From Flavobacteriales bacterium (GTDB taxonomy: Bacteria > Bacteroidota > Bacteroidia > Flavobacteriales > Flavobacteriaceae), in contig JAFLBS010000009.1 in the NCBI GenBank assembly GCA_017303755.1, positions 62,001 to 126,000 on the forward strand: 64,000 nucleotides of DNA, given 5' to 3'. This document shows, piece after piece, positions 51,518 through 59,498 of this stretch. Both the position numbers and the translations under genes were made by a program. The notes beneath the pieces were generated by a model. It was not told the origin of the DNA. It ran no database searches and worked only from the letters and a program-made list of their open reading frames with translations. Each line of letters begins with the position of its first letter. The stretch's first letter is position 1.

Positions 51518-53350
51518 ATGAAAAAATTCTTCTTTTTTTTACTGATTGCAAACTTTTCTTTCGCACAAGTTGACCGCGTTGAACCGCCTTTTTGGTGGAG
51601 CAACATGAATCTTTCGGAAGTTCAAATTATGTTTTACGGAAAAAACATCGCTCAAAACGAAGTTTCTGTTTCCAACGGAATCGTAATCAAATCCATCCAA
51701 AAAACCGAAAATCCTAACTACGTTTTCGTAACCATCGACACTAAAAATACTGCGGCTCAAGATTTTGTTTTCACATTCAAAAACAAAAACAAGTCGTTTA
51801 CTCAAAATTATTCGCTCAAATCCAGAAAAGAAAACTCTCGCAACCGCAAAAGTTTTGACAGCTCTGATTTGATCTACCTCATCATGTCGGATCGTTTTGC
51901 CAACGGAAATCCAGACAACGACAGCAATCCTAACTTGTTTGAAAAAGCCAACCGAAGCAATAAAGACGGTCGTCACGGCGGCGACATCGAAGGCATAATC
52001 AAAAACCTAGACTACATCAAAGAACTCGGAGCGACCGCCATTTGGCCTACTCCACTTTGTGAAGACAATGACGAAAGAGGTTCATACCATACCTACGGTC
52101 AATCCGATGTATACAAAATCGATCCTCGTTTCGGAACCAACGAAGATTACTTAAGATTGAGTTCTGAGTTACACAAACGCGGCATGAAAAACATCATGGA
52201 TTATGTGACCAATCATTGGGGTTATAAACATTGGATGATGAGCGATTTGCCCACTTATGATTGGATTCATCAATTTCCAGGTTATGCTCAAACTAATTAT
52301 AGAATGGCATCGCAATTTGACTCCAATGCATCCAAAAAAGATTTTGATTTGTGCATGGACGGTTGGTTTGTAAAATCGATGCCCGACTTGAACCAATCCA
52401 ATCCATTAGTATTGAATTACCTCACTCAAAATGCGATTTGGTGGATCGAATACGCTGATTTAGATGGATTTAGAGTCGACACCTATTCCTACAACGACAA
52501 AACCGCCATCGCTAAATGGACCAAATCCATAACCGACGAATACCCTAATTTCAACATCGTAGGTGAAGTGTGGATGTACGACCAAGCGCAAATGGCGTAT
52601 TGGCAAAAAGACAGCAAAATTGGGGCAATACAAAGCTTTAATTCGAACCTTCCAAGTGTAATGGATTTTACCTTACAAGATGCCATTGCCAACGGAGTTT
52701 TCAACGAAGACAAACAAGATTGGCGCAACGGAATGGTAAAAGTATATGAAAATTTCAACAACGATTTTCTATATCCCAACATCGATAATTTACTTGTATT
52801 TTTCGAAAATCACGACACCAATCGCTTGAACGAATTCTATAAAAACGACTTCAAAAAATACCAAATGGCAGTGGCTTTAATTGCTACTGTGCGCGGAATT
52901 CCGCAAATTTATTACGGTTCCGAAATCGGAATGGCAGGAAGCAAAAATGTAGGCGATGGCGATATTCGCAGGGATTTTCCTGGCGGATGGAACGGCGACA
53001 CCAACAACGCTTTTACTACTTCAGGAAGAACTGCCGAACAACAACAATTTTTCGATTACAGCGCCAAATTGTTCAATTGGAGAAAATCAAAATCAGTAAT
53101 TCACACTGGCAAAACCACGCACTATGTTCCAGACAATAACGTATACGTGTATTTCCGTTACAACGAAAAAGAAAGCGTGATGATCATCGTTAATAACAAT
53201 CCCGAAAAACAAACCGTAAAAACTGCGCGATTCAATGAAAATATTCAAAACTACACTTCTGGAAAAGATGTGATTTCCGGAAAATCATTGAATGTTAAAA
53301 ACGACATTGAAATCGACGAAAAATCAGTTTTGATTTTAGAATTGAAATAA
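51518..53350 (+). CDS. Periplasmic GH13 neopullulanase/cyclomaltodextrinase (SusA-like)
   Basis: A 610-residue exported enzyme that would hydrolyse maltooligosaccharides or cyclodextrins to maltose. A signal peptide (1-16) precedes the Cyc-maltodextrinase N-terminal beta domain (about 18-108, RVEPPFWWSNMNLSEVQIMF). The GH13 barrel follows, with DYVTNHWG, GFRVD with nucleophile D321, VGEVW with acid/base E350, and ENHD with D433; a small C-terminal beta domain completes it. Architecture and length agree with Bacteroides SusA. There is no lipobox and no T9SS tail, so it is placed in the periplasm. A hairpin repeat separates it from the GH31 gene. Confidence 0.92.
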   Translation: MKKFFFFLLIANFSFAQVDRVEPPFWWSNMNLSEVQIMFYGKNIAQNEVSVSNGIVIKSIQKTENPNYVFVTIDTKNTAAQDFVFTFKNKNKSFTQNYSLKSRKENSRNRKSFDSSDLIYLIMSDRFANGNPDNDSNPNLFEKANRSNKDGRHGGDIEGIIKNLDYIKELGATAIWPTPLCEDNDERGSYHTYGQSDVYKIDPRFGTNEDYLRLSSELHKRGMKNIMDYVTNHWGYKHWMMSDLPTYDWIHQFPGYAQTNYRMASQFDSNASKKDFDLCMDGWFVKSMPDLNQSNPLVLNYLTQNAIWWIEYADLDGFRVDTYSYNDKTAIAKWTKSITDEYPNFNIVGEVWMYDQAQMAYWQKDSKIGAIQSFNSNLPSVMDFTLQDAIANGVFNEDKQDWRNGMVKVYENFNNDFLYPNIDNLLVFFENHDTNRLNEFYKNDFKKYQMAVALIATVRGIPQIYYGSEIGMAGSKNVGDGDIRRDFPGGWNGDTNNAFTTSGRTAEQQQFFDYSAKLFNWRKSKSVIHTGKTTHYVPDNNVYVYFRYNEKESVMIIVNNNPEKQTVKTARFNENIQNYTSGKDVISGKSLNVKNDIEIDEKSVLILELK

Positions 53351-53367
53351 AAAACTTGGATACAATA

Positions 53368-53440
53368 TTGTCATTTCGACGAAGGAGAAATCTCATAATT
53401 AATTTTTTGTGATGTGATTTCTCCTTCGTCGAAATGACAA
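53368..53440. repeat. 25-base inverted repeat of a dispersed family
   Basis: Arms 53368-53392 and 53416-53440 (TTGTCATTTCGACGAAGGAG onward) are perfect complements over 25 bases, with four more paired bases inward after one mismatch. The left arm and its extension match 23 of 29 bases with a unit inside the phosphodiesterase gene at 57975-58003. It lies 18 bases after the SusA-like gene and could act as a strong RNA hairpin, although no T-run follows. Confidence 0.75.
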
Positions 53441-53451
53441 AAAAATACATT

Positions 53452-55824
53452 ATGAAAAAAATTCTACTTTTATTATTACTTAGCACTATTTCATTGGCAC
53501 AAAATGCCAACCGAAAGTACATTTCCCATGAATTCAACGATGGACATTTAAAAATTGTAGTTTCCGATGGCGAATACCAAATCAAATTAAAAAACGATAA
53601 AATTGCAGAAACTACTTTTATTCCAAAAGGAGAAACCTACAATCCAACTTCACATGCGGTAGTTTTGCTCGAAAATAATTATCTAGAATCCAATACAAAA
53701 CAAGATAACAATGGTCTTCAACTTTCTTCAAAAGGAATAACTATAGACGTTGTTATTAGTCCTTTTCAAATAAAATATTCGTATAAAAACAAACCAATTC
53801 TTTCTGAAAAAAATGGGTATTTTAAGAAAGATTCAACAGATGTAATCGATTTCTCTATTTCATCAGATGAATTTCTCTATGGTGGTGGTGCACGTGCCTT
53901 AGGCATGAATCGTCGTGGTAATCGTTTACAACTCTACAATCGCGCACATTATGGCTATGAAACTAAAGCCGAATTGATGAACTTTTGCATTCCGCTGGTT
54001 TTATCTTCGAATTTGTACGCCGTTCATTTTGATAATGCAGCCATTGGTTACCTCGACCTCGACAGTAAAAAAGACAATTCCCTAAGTTATGAAACCATTT
54101 CTGGTAGAAAAACCTATCAAGTAATTGCAGGCGATTCTTGGGATGAATTGATAAAAAATTACACCAATTTAACTGGAAAACAACCTTTACCTCCGCGTTG
54201 GGTTTTCGGAAATCTCTCTTCTCGATTTGGGTATCGTTCTCAAGAGCAAGTTGAAAAAACCATCAAACGGTTTGAAGACGACAAAATTCCAGTTGACGGA
54301 ATTATACTCGATTTGTACTGGTTTGGAAAAACGGTTCAAGGAACTATGGGTAACCTCGATTGGGACAAAGACAACTTCCCAAATCCCGAAAAAATGATAG
54401 CCGATTTGAATGCAAAAGGCTTTAAAACTATTCTTATAACCGAGCCTTTTGTACTGACTACTTCCTCCAAATGGCAAGAAGCTGTTGACAAGAAAATCTT
54501 AGCTACTGATACAAACGGAAATCCTTTCAAATATGATTTCTATTTTGGAAATACCGGAATCATCGACATCTTCAACCCAAACGGAAAAGAATGGTTTTGG
54601 AATGTTTATAAACGACTCATCAATCAAGGTGTTGGCGGATTGTGGGGCGATTTGGGCGAACCCGAAGTGTTTCCTTCTGCAGCCATTACTGCTGGCGGAA
54701 AAGCCGATGAAGTTCACAATGTGTACGGTCATAATTGGGCCAAACTTATCGCCGATGGGTATAAAAAAGATTTTCCAAATCAACGCCCGTTTATTTTAAT
54801 GCGCTCAGGTTATTCGGGAAGTCAGCGTTTCGGAATGATTCCGTGGAGCGGTGATGTTTCTAGAAGTTGGGGCGGATTACAATCGCAAACCGAAATTGCA
54901 CTTCAAATGGGAATGCAAGGAATGGCGTACATGCACTCTGATTTAGGCGGATTTGCAGGCGATTATTTTGATAATGAATTGTATTTACGCTGGTTGCAGT
55001 TTGGTGTTTTCTCTCCGATATTTCGTCCGCATGCCCAAGAAGACGTTGCCTCTGAAGTTGCCTACAAAGATGTAGACACCAAAGCCAAAGCTAAAAAAGC
55101 AGTCGAATTGCGCTATCAATTACTGCCTTATAACTACAACTTAGCGTATGAAAATACTCAATTTGGCACTCCGCTTATGCGCCCAATTTTCTTTGAAGAA
55201 CCAACTAACACTAATGCACTGAATTCTGCATCAGGCTATTTTTGGGGAAAATCATTTTTAGTCTATCCAATAACTGAAAAAGGTCAGAAAGAAAAAGAAG
55301 TATACTTCCCAAAATCATCCAATTGGTTTGATTTCTACACTGGAAAAAAATATGTAGCGGGAACTACAGTTAAAGTGAAAACAGAAGAACTGTACATCCC
55401 AACTTTTGTTCGTGGCGGAAGTTTCATCCCAATGTATAAAGTGGCACAAAACACATCCAAAATCAACACAGAAGAATTGGACGTACATTATTTCCACGAA
55501 ATCGGAATTTCAACAGAAACCACAATGTATTCAGACGATGGCGCTACTCCTTTCGCTAACAATAAAGACTTATTTGAAACGGTTAACTTCAAAAGCGGAT
55601 CCACTCAAAACCAACTCGTTCTGTCAATGTATGTAACAACAGCATCAAAATATAGGTTGTCTCAAAAGAAAATAAATTACATCGTACACAACATCAACAA
55701 AAAACCAAAATCCATACTGGTAAATAGTAAACAAATCCCTTTTGAATACGACAACAAAACAAAAACCGTTGTTTTTTCAGGCGTTCAAGAAGGAAACTAT
55801 TTAGCTAGCATCATACAATTTTAA
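53452..55824 (+). CDS. GH31 alpha-glucosidase, exported
   Basis: A 790-residue glycoside hydrolase of family 31 that would release glucose from oligosaccharide ends. A signal peptide (1-16, LLSTISLAQ) leads to an N-terminal beta-sandwich (about 25-240) and the barrel. Nucleophile D400 lies in LWGDLGEPE and acid/base D468 in WSGDVSRSWGG. C-terminal beta domains include LYIPTFVRGGSFIPM. An upstream in-frame ATG at 53434 lies inside the repeat hairpin; ATG at 53452 begins the signal peptide and is preferred. In this locus it takes the place that GH97 SusB has in Bacteroides. The next gene follows after two bases. Confidence 0.93.
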   Translation: MKKILLLLLLSTISLAQNANRKYISHEFNDGHLKIVVSDGEYQIKLKNDKIAETTFIPKGETYNPTSHAVVLLENNYLESNTKQDNNGLQLSSKGITIDVVISPFQIKYSYKNKPILSEKNGYFKKDSTDVIDFSISSDEFLYGGGARALGMNRRGNRLQLYNRAHYGYETKAELMNFCIPLVLSSNLYAVHFDNAAIGYLDLDSKKDNSLSYETISGRKTYQVIAGDSWDELIKNYTNLTGKQPLPPRWVFGNLSSRFGYRSQEQVEKTIKRFEDDKIPVDGIILDLYWFGKTVQGTMGNLDWDKDNFPNPEKMIADLNAKGFKTILITEPFVLTTSSKWQEAVDKKILATDTNGNPFKYDFYFGNTGIIDIFNPNGKEWFWNVYKRLINQGVGGLWGDLGEPEVFPSAAITAGGKADEVHNVYGHNWAKLIADGYKKDFPNQRPFILMRSGYSGSQRFGMIPWSGDVSRSWGGLQSQTEIALQMGMQGMAYMHSDLGGFAGDYFDNELYLRWLQFGVFSPIFRPHAQEDVASEVAYKDVDTKAKAKKAVELRYQLLPYNYNLAYENTQFGTPLMRPIFFEEPTNTNALNSASGYFWGKSFLVYPITEKGQKEKEVYFPKSSNWFDFYTGKKYVAGTTVKVKTEELYIPTFVRGGSFIPMYKVAQNTSKINTEELDVHYFHEIGISTETTMYSDDGATPFANNKDLFETVNFKSGSTQNQLVLSMYVTTASKYRLSQKKINYIVHNINKKPKSILVNSKQIPFEYDNKTKTVVFSGVQEGNYLASIIQF

Positions 55825-55826
55825 TT

Positions 55827-57476
55827 ATGAAAAAATACAGTTTACTCCTTTTAGTAGTTACATTATGCATCAGTTGCTCTTCTACAAAAGATGCCTCCAA
55901 AGCTGAAAAAACACCTTTTGTTTGGGAAAGTGCTAATGTGTATTTTCTATTGATTGACCGTTTCAACAACGGTGATACAACTAACGACAATCCTTTAAAA
56001 AGAGACAAACCAACAGGAAAGTTACGCGGATTTATGGGCGGCGATCTTCGTGGTGTGATTCAGAAATTAGACGAAGGTTATTTTACTGATTTGGGTATCA
56101 ATGCCATTTGGATGACACCAGTAGTAGAACAAATTCATGGTTCCGTTGATGAAGGAACAGGAAACACCTATGGTTTTCATGGGTACTGGACCAAAGATTG
56201 GACCGCACTTGATCCCAATTACGGAACTCGTGCCGATTTAGCCGAATTGGTTGAAAAAGCGCATGCTCGCGGAATCAGAATCGTTTTAGATGCAGTAATC
56301 AACCACACTGGTCCAGTTACCGATATTGACGGAGTTTATCCGATTGATTGGGTAAGAACGTTCCCGAAATGTCAGTACAATAATTACGAAAATACCATTA
56401 CCTGTACGCTGGTAGATAATTTACCCGATGTAAAAACCGAAAGCAACAAAGAAGTAGGATTGCCTCCGATGCTCATTCAAAAATGGAAAAAAGAAGGTCG
56501 TTACGAGCAAGAAGTAGCCGAATTGGATGCGTTTTTCAAAGCAACAGGTTACCCAAGAGTGCCTCGTTATTACATTATGAAATGGTTGGCGGATTACATC
56601 ACCGATTTCGGAATTGACGGTTATCGTGCCGACACCGTAAAACACACTCACGAAGACGTTTGGGCTGATTTTTATAAAGTGTGTGAAATTGCATTTGCCG
56701 AATACAAAAAGAACAATCCATCAAAAGTATTGGACAACAATCCGTTTTTTACCGTTGGTGAAGTTTACGGATATTACATTGGTGGAAAACGATTGTATGA
56801 TTTTGGAGATAAAAAAGTAGATTATTTTGCCAACGGATTTAGTAGTCTTATCAACTTCGATTTTAGAAACGAAGCCAAAATGAATTACGAAGAATTATTC
56901 TCAAAATACAATGGCATTCTTCAAAATGATTTGAAAGGAAAAAGCGTAATGAACTACGTTACTTCACACGATGATGGTTATCCTTTTGATAAAAAAAGAG
57001 AAAAAACCTTCGAAGCAGGAACCAAATTATTATTAGCGCCCGGAATTGCTCAAGTCTATTATGGCGATGAATTGGCGCGACCATTGGATATTGAAGGAAC
57101 TCAAGGTGATGCTACACTTCGCTCATTTATGAATTGGGATGATCTTAAAACCGACAAATCAAAGTATTTACTACTGTACCATTTTCAGCAATTGGGAAAA
57201 TTCAGAAGCAATCATCCCGCTATTGGCGCCGGAGTTCATCAACAAATTACGAGTGCGCCTTACGTATTCAGTCGTGTGTATACCAAAGATACATACACAG
57301 ATAAGGTTGTAGTTGGTTTGGATTTACCGATTGGAAAAAAAGAAATCTCTGTGGGAACTGTTTTCGAAAACGGAACTTCATTAAAGGATTCTTACAGTGG
57401 AAAATCGGTTACTGTTTCTAACGGAAAAGTAAGCATCGATTCGCCCTACGGCATCATTTTGTTAGAAAAAGAATAA
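55827..57476 (+). CDS. GH13 alpha-amylase lipoprotein (SusG-like)
   Basis: A 549-residue GH13 enzyme with a lipobox (CISC, lipidated C17), so probably at the outer membrane as the SusG counterpart that cuts bound starch. The barrel begins VYFLLIDRFNNGDTTNDNP near residue 39. Conserved regions are DAVINH (155-160), GYRAD with nucleophile D269, VGEVYG with acid/base E312, and TSHDD with D382. A charged insert at 205-235 lies in domain B. It lacks the CBM58 insert of Bacteroides SusG. It follows the GH31 gene after 2 bases and ends the right arm. Confidence 0.9.
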   Translation: MKKYSLLLLVVTLCISCSSTKDASKAEKTPFVWESANVYFLLIDRFNNGDTTNDNPLKRDKPTGKLRGFMGGDLRGVIQKLDEGYFTDLGINAIWMTPVVEQIHGSVDEGTGNTYGFHGYWTKDWTALDPNYGTRADLAELVEKAHARGIRIVLDAVINHTGPVTDIDGVYPIDWVRTFPKCQYNNYENTITCTLVDNLPDVKTESNKEVGLPPMLIQKWKKEGRYEQEVAELDAFFKATGYPRVPRYYIMKWLADYITDFGIDGYRADTVKHTHEDVWADFYKVCEIAFAEYKKNNPSKVLDNNPFFTVGEVYGYYIGGKRLYDFGDKKVDYFANGFSSLINFDFRNEAKMNYEELFSKYNGILQNDLKGKSVMNYVTSHDDGYPFDKKREKTFEAGTKLLLAPGIAQVYYGDELARPLDIEGTQGDATLRSFMNWDDLKTDKSKYLLLYHFQQLGKFRSNHPAIGAGVHQQITSAPYVFSRVYTKDTYTDKVVVGLDLPIGKKEISVGTVFENGTSLKDSYSGKSVTVSNGKVSIDSPYGIILLEKE

Positions 57477-57493
57477 ACTAATTACATTCTATT

Positions 57494-57549
57494 CTTTGCG
57501 CCTTTGTGTCTTTGCGAGAAAAATTTTCCAAAGAAACAAAGGCGCAAAG
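57494..57549. repeat. 13-base inverted repeat upstream of the phosphodiesterase gene
   Basis: CTTTGCGCCTTTG (57494-57506) and its exact complement (57537-57549) enclose a 30-base loop that contains a further TCTTTGCGAGA. The words are typical of a small intergenic repeat. It may end the starch-arm transcript, although no T-run follows directly. A TATATTTG at 57554-57561 lies four bases before the next ATG. Confidence 0.55.
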
Positions 57550-57564
57550 TTTTTATATTTGTAC

Positions 57565-58233
57565 ATGAACAAAATTCAAAAAATAGGTCATCGAGGTGCC
57601 AAAGGTTATGTGGCTGAAAACACCTTAGCTTCGTTTCTAAAAGCACTAGATTTAGGTGTTGACGGAATCGAATTGGATGTTCATTTGAGTGCCGACGGAC
57701 AAGTTATGGTCATTCACGACGAAACCATCGACCGAACCACTTCAAAAAAAGGATTTGTAAACGATTACACCTCATCCGAACTTCAATTGTTAGGAATTCC
57801 AACATTGACAGAAGTGTTCGAATTAGTCAATCAAAAGTGTTTCATCAATGTGGAAATCAAGGATTCGAAAGCCACAAAACCTGTTATTAATTTGATTGAA
57901 AACTACATTTCAAATCACAATTGGAATCCTAATTTATTTTTGATTTCAAGTTTTGATTGGAGTGTGTTACAACTTTGTCATTCCGAGGCACGAGGAATCT
58001 CACTCGGTGTTTTAACTGAAGATGATTTGACCTCAGCATTTAAATTTGCTCAAAAAATAAACGCCTATTCAATCCATCCGTATTTCAAATTATTGAATTC
58101 CACTATAGTTTCTGATCTACATCAAAACGGATTTAAAATCTACACTTGGACCGTTAATACTAAAGAAGAGATTACCTTTGTCAAGAACTTAGAAGTAGAC
58201 GGAATAATTTCTGATTTTCCAGATAAAATATGA
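57565..58233 (+). CDS. Glycerophosphodiester phosphodiesterase
   Basis: A 222-residue GDPD-family TIM-barrel enzyme that would split glycerophosphodiesters into glycerol-3-phosphate and an alcohol. The active-site opening is IGHRGAKGYVAENTLASF (H9 R10, E16 N17), followed by GIELDVHLSADGQVMVIHDE. Later strands are FINVEIKDS and YTWTVN. There is no signal peptide, so it is probably cytoplasmic. Residues 137-146 (LCHSEARGIS) are encoded by a unit of a dispersed repeat. ATG at 57565 is chosen over a TTG at 57496. Its stop overlaps the next start by 4 bases (ATGA). Confidence 0.92.
   Translation: MNKIQKIGHRGAKGYVAENTLASFLKALDLGVDGIELDVHLSADGQVMVIHDETIDRTTSKKGFVNDYTSSELQLLGIPTLTEVFELVNQKCFINVEIKDSKATKPVINLIENYISNHNWNPNLFLISSFDWSVLQLCHSEARGISLGVLTEDDLTSAFKFAQKINAYSIHPYFKLLNSTIVSDLHQNGFKIYTWTVNTKEEITFVKNLEVDGIISDFPDKI
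57975..58003 (+). repeat. Dispersed-repeat unit read in frame inside GDPD
   Basis: TTGTCATTCCGAGGCACGAG and the nine bases after it match the left arm of the inverted repeat at 53368-53396 at 23 of 29 positions. Here only a single arm is present, and it is translated without disturbing the frame. Confidence 0.65.
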
Positions 58234-59450
58234 ACTCAAAATACGACATTATAATAGTTGGCGGCGGTGCAGCTGGTTTTTTTACAGCCATAAATATCGT
58301 TGAGAAAAATCCGAAACTAAAAGTTGCCATTCTGGAACGCGGAAAATCAGTACTCGAAAAAGTGCGTATTTCGGGTGGCGGACGATGCAATGTTACTCAC
58401 GCTTGTTTTGTCCCAAATGAGCTGGTTCAGTTTTACCCACGAGGTGAAAAAGAATTACGCGGACCATTTCATCAGTTTTGCTCGGGCGATACGATTGAAT
58501 GGTTTGAACGACACGGAGTCGAATTAAAAATTGAAGACGATGGTCGCATGTTTCCTACTTCCGATTCCTCACAAACGATAATTGATTGCTTTTTATCTGC
58601 TACTCAAAAATTAAAAATTGATGTTCTTACAAGTCAGAGTGTTCAATCCATTTTCAAAGGAAGCGATTATTGGAAAGTAGAAACCAATCACGAGACATTT
58701 TCTTGTCAGAAACTCGTCATGACAACTGGAAGCAATCCAAAAATGTGGGATGTTTTAGCAGAGATTGGACATAAGATTGTTCCACCTGTTCCGTCTTTAT
58801 TCACTTTTAACATCAAAGACAAACGCATCGCCAATTTAATGGGTGTTTCAGCTTTTGCCAACGTAAAAGTCAAGAATTCTAAATTATCGGCATCCGGACC
58901 ATTATTAATCACGCATTGGGGAATGAGCGGACCCGGAATTCTACGTCTTTCGGCTTGGGGTGCGATTGAATTATTTCAGAAAAACTATCAGTTTGCTATT
59001 GTGGTCAATTGGTTGAACCATGTCACATTTGAAGAAGCCGAAGAACAACTCAAAGAACTCAAATTGGAACATTCGAAGAAAATTGTCAGTAAAAAATCAC
59101 CTTTTGAATTCCCCAATCGCTTATGGGAAAATTTGGTATTGGCAGCTGAAATTTCAGAAGATACCAAATGGGCCGATTTGACCAAGAAACAATTGATTAA
59201 TTTGACTAATCAATTGGTGAATGCCGAGTTTCACGTCAACGGAAAAAGTACATTTAAAGAAGAATTTGTAACCGCAGGCGGAATCGATTTGAAAGAAATC
59301 AATTTCAAAACCATGGAAAGCAAAATTCACCAAAATTTATACTTTGCAGGTGAGATTGTAAACATTGATGCCATCACTGGTGGATTCAATTTTCAAAATG
59401 CATGGACAAGTGGATTTATTGTAGCAGAAGCAGTTACAGAAAAAAATTGA
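58230..59450 (+). CDS. BaiN/HI0933-type NAD(P)/FAD-dependent oxidoreductase
   Basis: A 406-residue flavoprotein of the HI0933/BaiN family; the physiological substrate is not established for most members. The FAD-binding Rossmann start is YDIIIVGGGAAGFFTA, followed by the family motif VRISGGGRCNVTHA near residue 45. ITHWGMSGPGILRLSAWGA lies near 230 and the C-terminal FAD segment AGEIVNIDAITGGFNFQNAW near 371. Length fits the family. It is coupled to the phosphodiesterase gene by a 4-base overlap, although no functional link between the two is known to me. Confidence 0.92.
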   Translation: MNSKYDIIIVGGGAAGFFTAINIVEKNPKLKVAILERGKSVLEKVRISGGGRCNVTHACFVPNELVQFYPRGEKELRGPFHQFCSGDTIEWFERHGVELKIEDDGRMFPTSDSSQTIIDCFLSATQKLKIDVLTSQSVQSIFKGSDYWKVETNHETFSCQKLVMTTGSNPKMWDVLAEIGHKIVPPVPSLFTFNIKDKRIANLMGVSAFANVKVKNSKLSASGPLLITHWGMSGPGILRLSAWGAIELFQKNYQFAIVVNWLNHVTFEEAEEQLKELKLEHSKKIVSKKSPFEFPNRLWENLVLAAEISEDTKWADLTKKQLINLTNQLVNAEFHVNGKSTFKEEFVTAGGIDLKEINFKTMESKIHQNLYFAGEIVNIDAITGGFNFQNAWTSGFIVAEAVTEKN

Positions 59451-59471
59451 GATGCAATTGAAAATAAACTC

Positions 59472-59479
59472 TATATTTG
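59472..59479 (+). promoter_or_regulatory. Candidate -7 element of the T9SS protein gene
   Basis: TATATTTG matches TAnnTTTG exactly, 19 bases before the ATG at 59499. A TTG lies 22 bases upstream, further than usual, so the -33 half is uncertain. Confidence 0.45.
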
Positions 59480-59498
59480 AGTTAAAATTTTCACTGCT

